The position numbers and the translations under genes were made by a program. 64,000 nucleotides of DNA from Formicarius rufipectus (lineage: Eukaryota > Chordata > Aves > Passeriformes > Formicariidae), in NCBI GenBank assembly GCA_013399695.1, contig VXAU01003514.1, positions 62,001-126,000 on the forward strand. The letters are read 5' to 3'. Position 1 is the first letter of the stretch, and each line of letters opens with the position of its first letter. Shown in pieces: positions 63,601 through 64,000 of the stretch. A model generated the notes under the pieces. The model made no database searches, was not told the DNA's origin, and worked only from the letters and a program-made list of their open reading frames with translations.

Positions 63601-64000
63601 GCTTGCTGAAATGGAAGACAGAGCTCCCTCTCGCTACTTCCTTGGCTCTGGCACTCACCTGTTTGCATGGATAGCCAATTTGCTTTTTGCCAAAGTAATT
63701 TTCCGCTCTTTAGTGAGTGGAATTGATGCACCATGGGATCAGACCTGTGCCAGAGCTGTCTCAAGCTAAAGTGTTAGAGGTGCACGGCATGGGAATAAGG
63801 GAACAGCAAGAGAGGGCTGGATGATGAGCTGTTGATTTGGTCCAAAAGCTGTTGTAATCTGTGTAATGATGAGAGCTCGTTGTGATTCTCTACTGCAGTA
63901 CAGACTTGCAGAGTGAGCTTGGATGAGATCCACGTTACTTCCACAGGGTCAGAACAGATAGGTTTCAAAATCAATGCTGTTACTGCAAGCTGTTTGTTGG

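Larger units (their letters stand above)
58101..64000. other. DNA without a supported gene
   Basis: No interspersed repeat is recognised. The longest ORF of the whole window lies here (60035-60604, minus, 189 codons) and a splice-bounded segment is at 59547-59871; both are described separately. From 62460 to 62790 there is an AT-rich part with many TAAT/ATTA cores that has the look of conserved non-coding DNA, unproven. The last kilobase holds overlapping 83- and 155-codon ORFs on opposite strands with no domain. Confidence 0.5.

Noticed and set aside
1..64000. tRNA, rRNA, snRNA genes and CRISPR arrays
   Set aside because: I looked for B-box-like GGTTCAA strings, snRNA and 5S landmarks and regularly spaced repeats, and found none that fit. 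CRISPR would not be expected in a bird genome.

Overview
The window looks like bird nuclear DNA. It is AT-rich and CpG-poor, has no operon structure or dense coding, and is full of short chance ORFs. The diagnostic content is two CR1 LINE 3' fragments of avian type and two LTRs of the avian ERVL-like family: one has the family's interior 'AACCCATGAG' block and TTAAACC-type 3' end, the other the TCCTGGTTTCAGCTGG-type 5' end. A passerine or other neoavian host is the best guess, by inference from the LTR type. A 19-N gap inside a poly-T tract shows this is a draft assembly scaffold.

Layout: 1-18552 is repeat-poor single-copy-looking DNA with no gene I can support. The N gap is at 18553-18571. 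18572-29599 is more of the same, with an exact 39-bp tandem duplication (26078-26155) and a perfect 22-bp palindrome (25814-25835). A plus-strand CR1 tail lies at 29600-29875, a plus-strand solo LTR at 32885-33429, and a minus-strand CR1 tail at 37408-37851. An A/C-only-like low-complexity block is at 40549-40713, a minus-strand solo LTR at 45520-46109, and G/T-rich low complexity at 46946-47030. The remainder, to 64000, is again unique-looking DNA.

No known protein-coding gene, tRNA, rRNA, snRNA or CRISPR array could be recognised; the window reads as intergenic or deep-intronic. The one place where several independent gene signals line up is about 55467-58100 (+): a TATA box, a start codon in good context followed by a short hydrophobic stretch and a GTATGT donor, two strong polypyrimidine acceptors, phase-compatible open frames with several cysteines, and an AATAAA just after the stops. 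It is offered as a low-confidence candidate for a small secreted cysteine-containing peptide gene. The weak points are that two different reading frames are open in the last exon and that the signal peptide is short in one model. Transcript data or cross-bird alignment would settle it.
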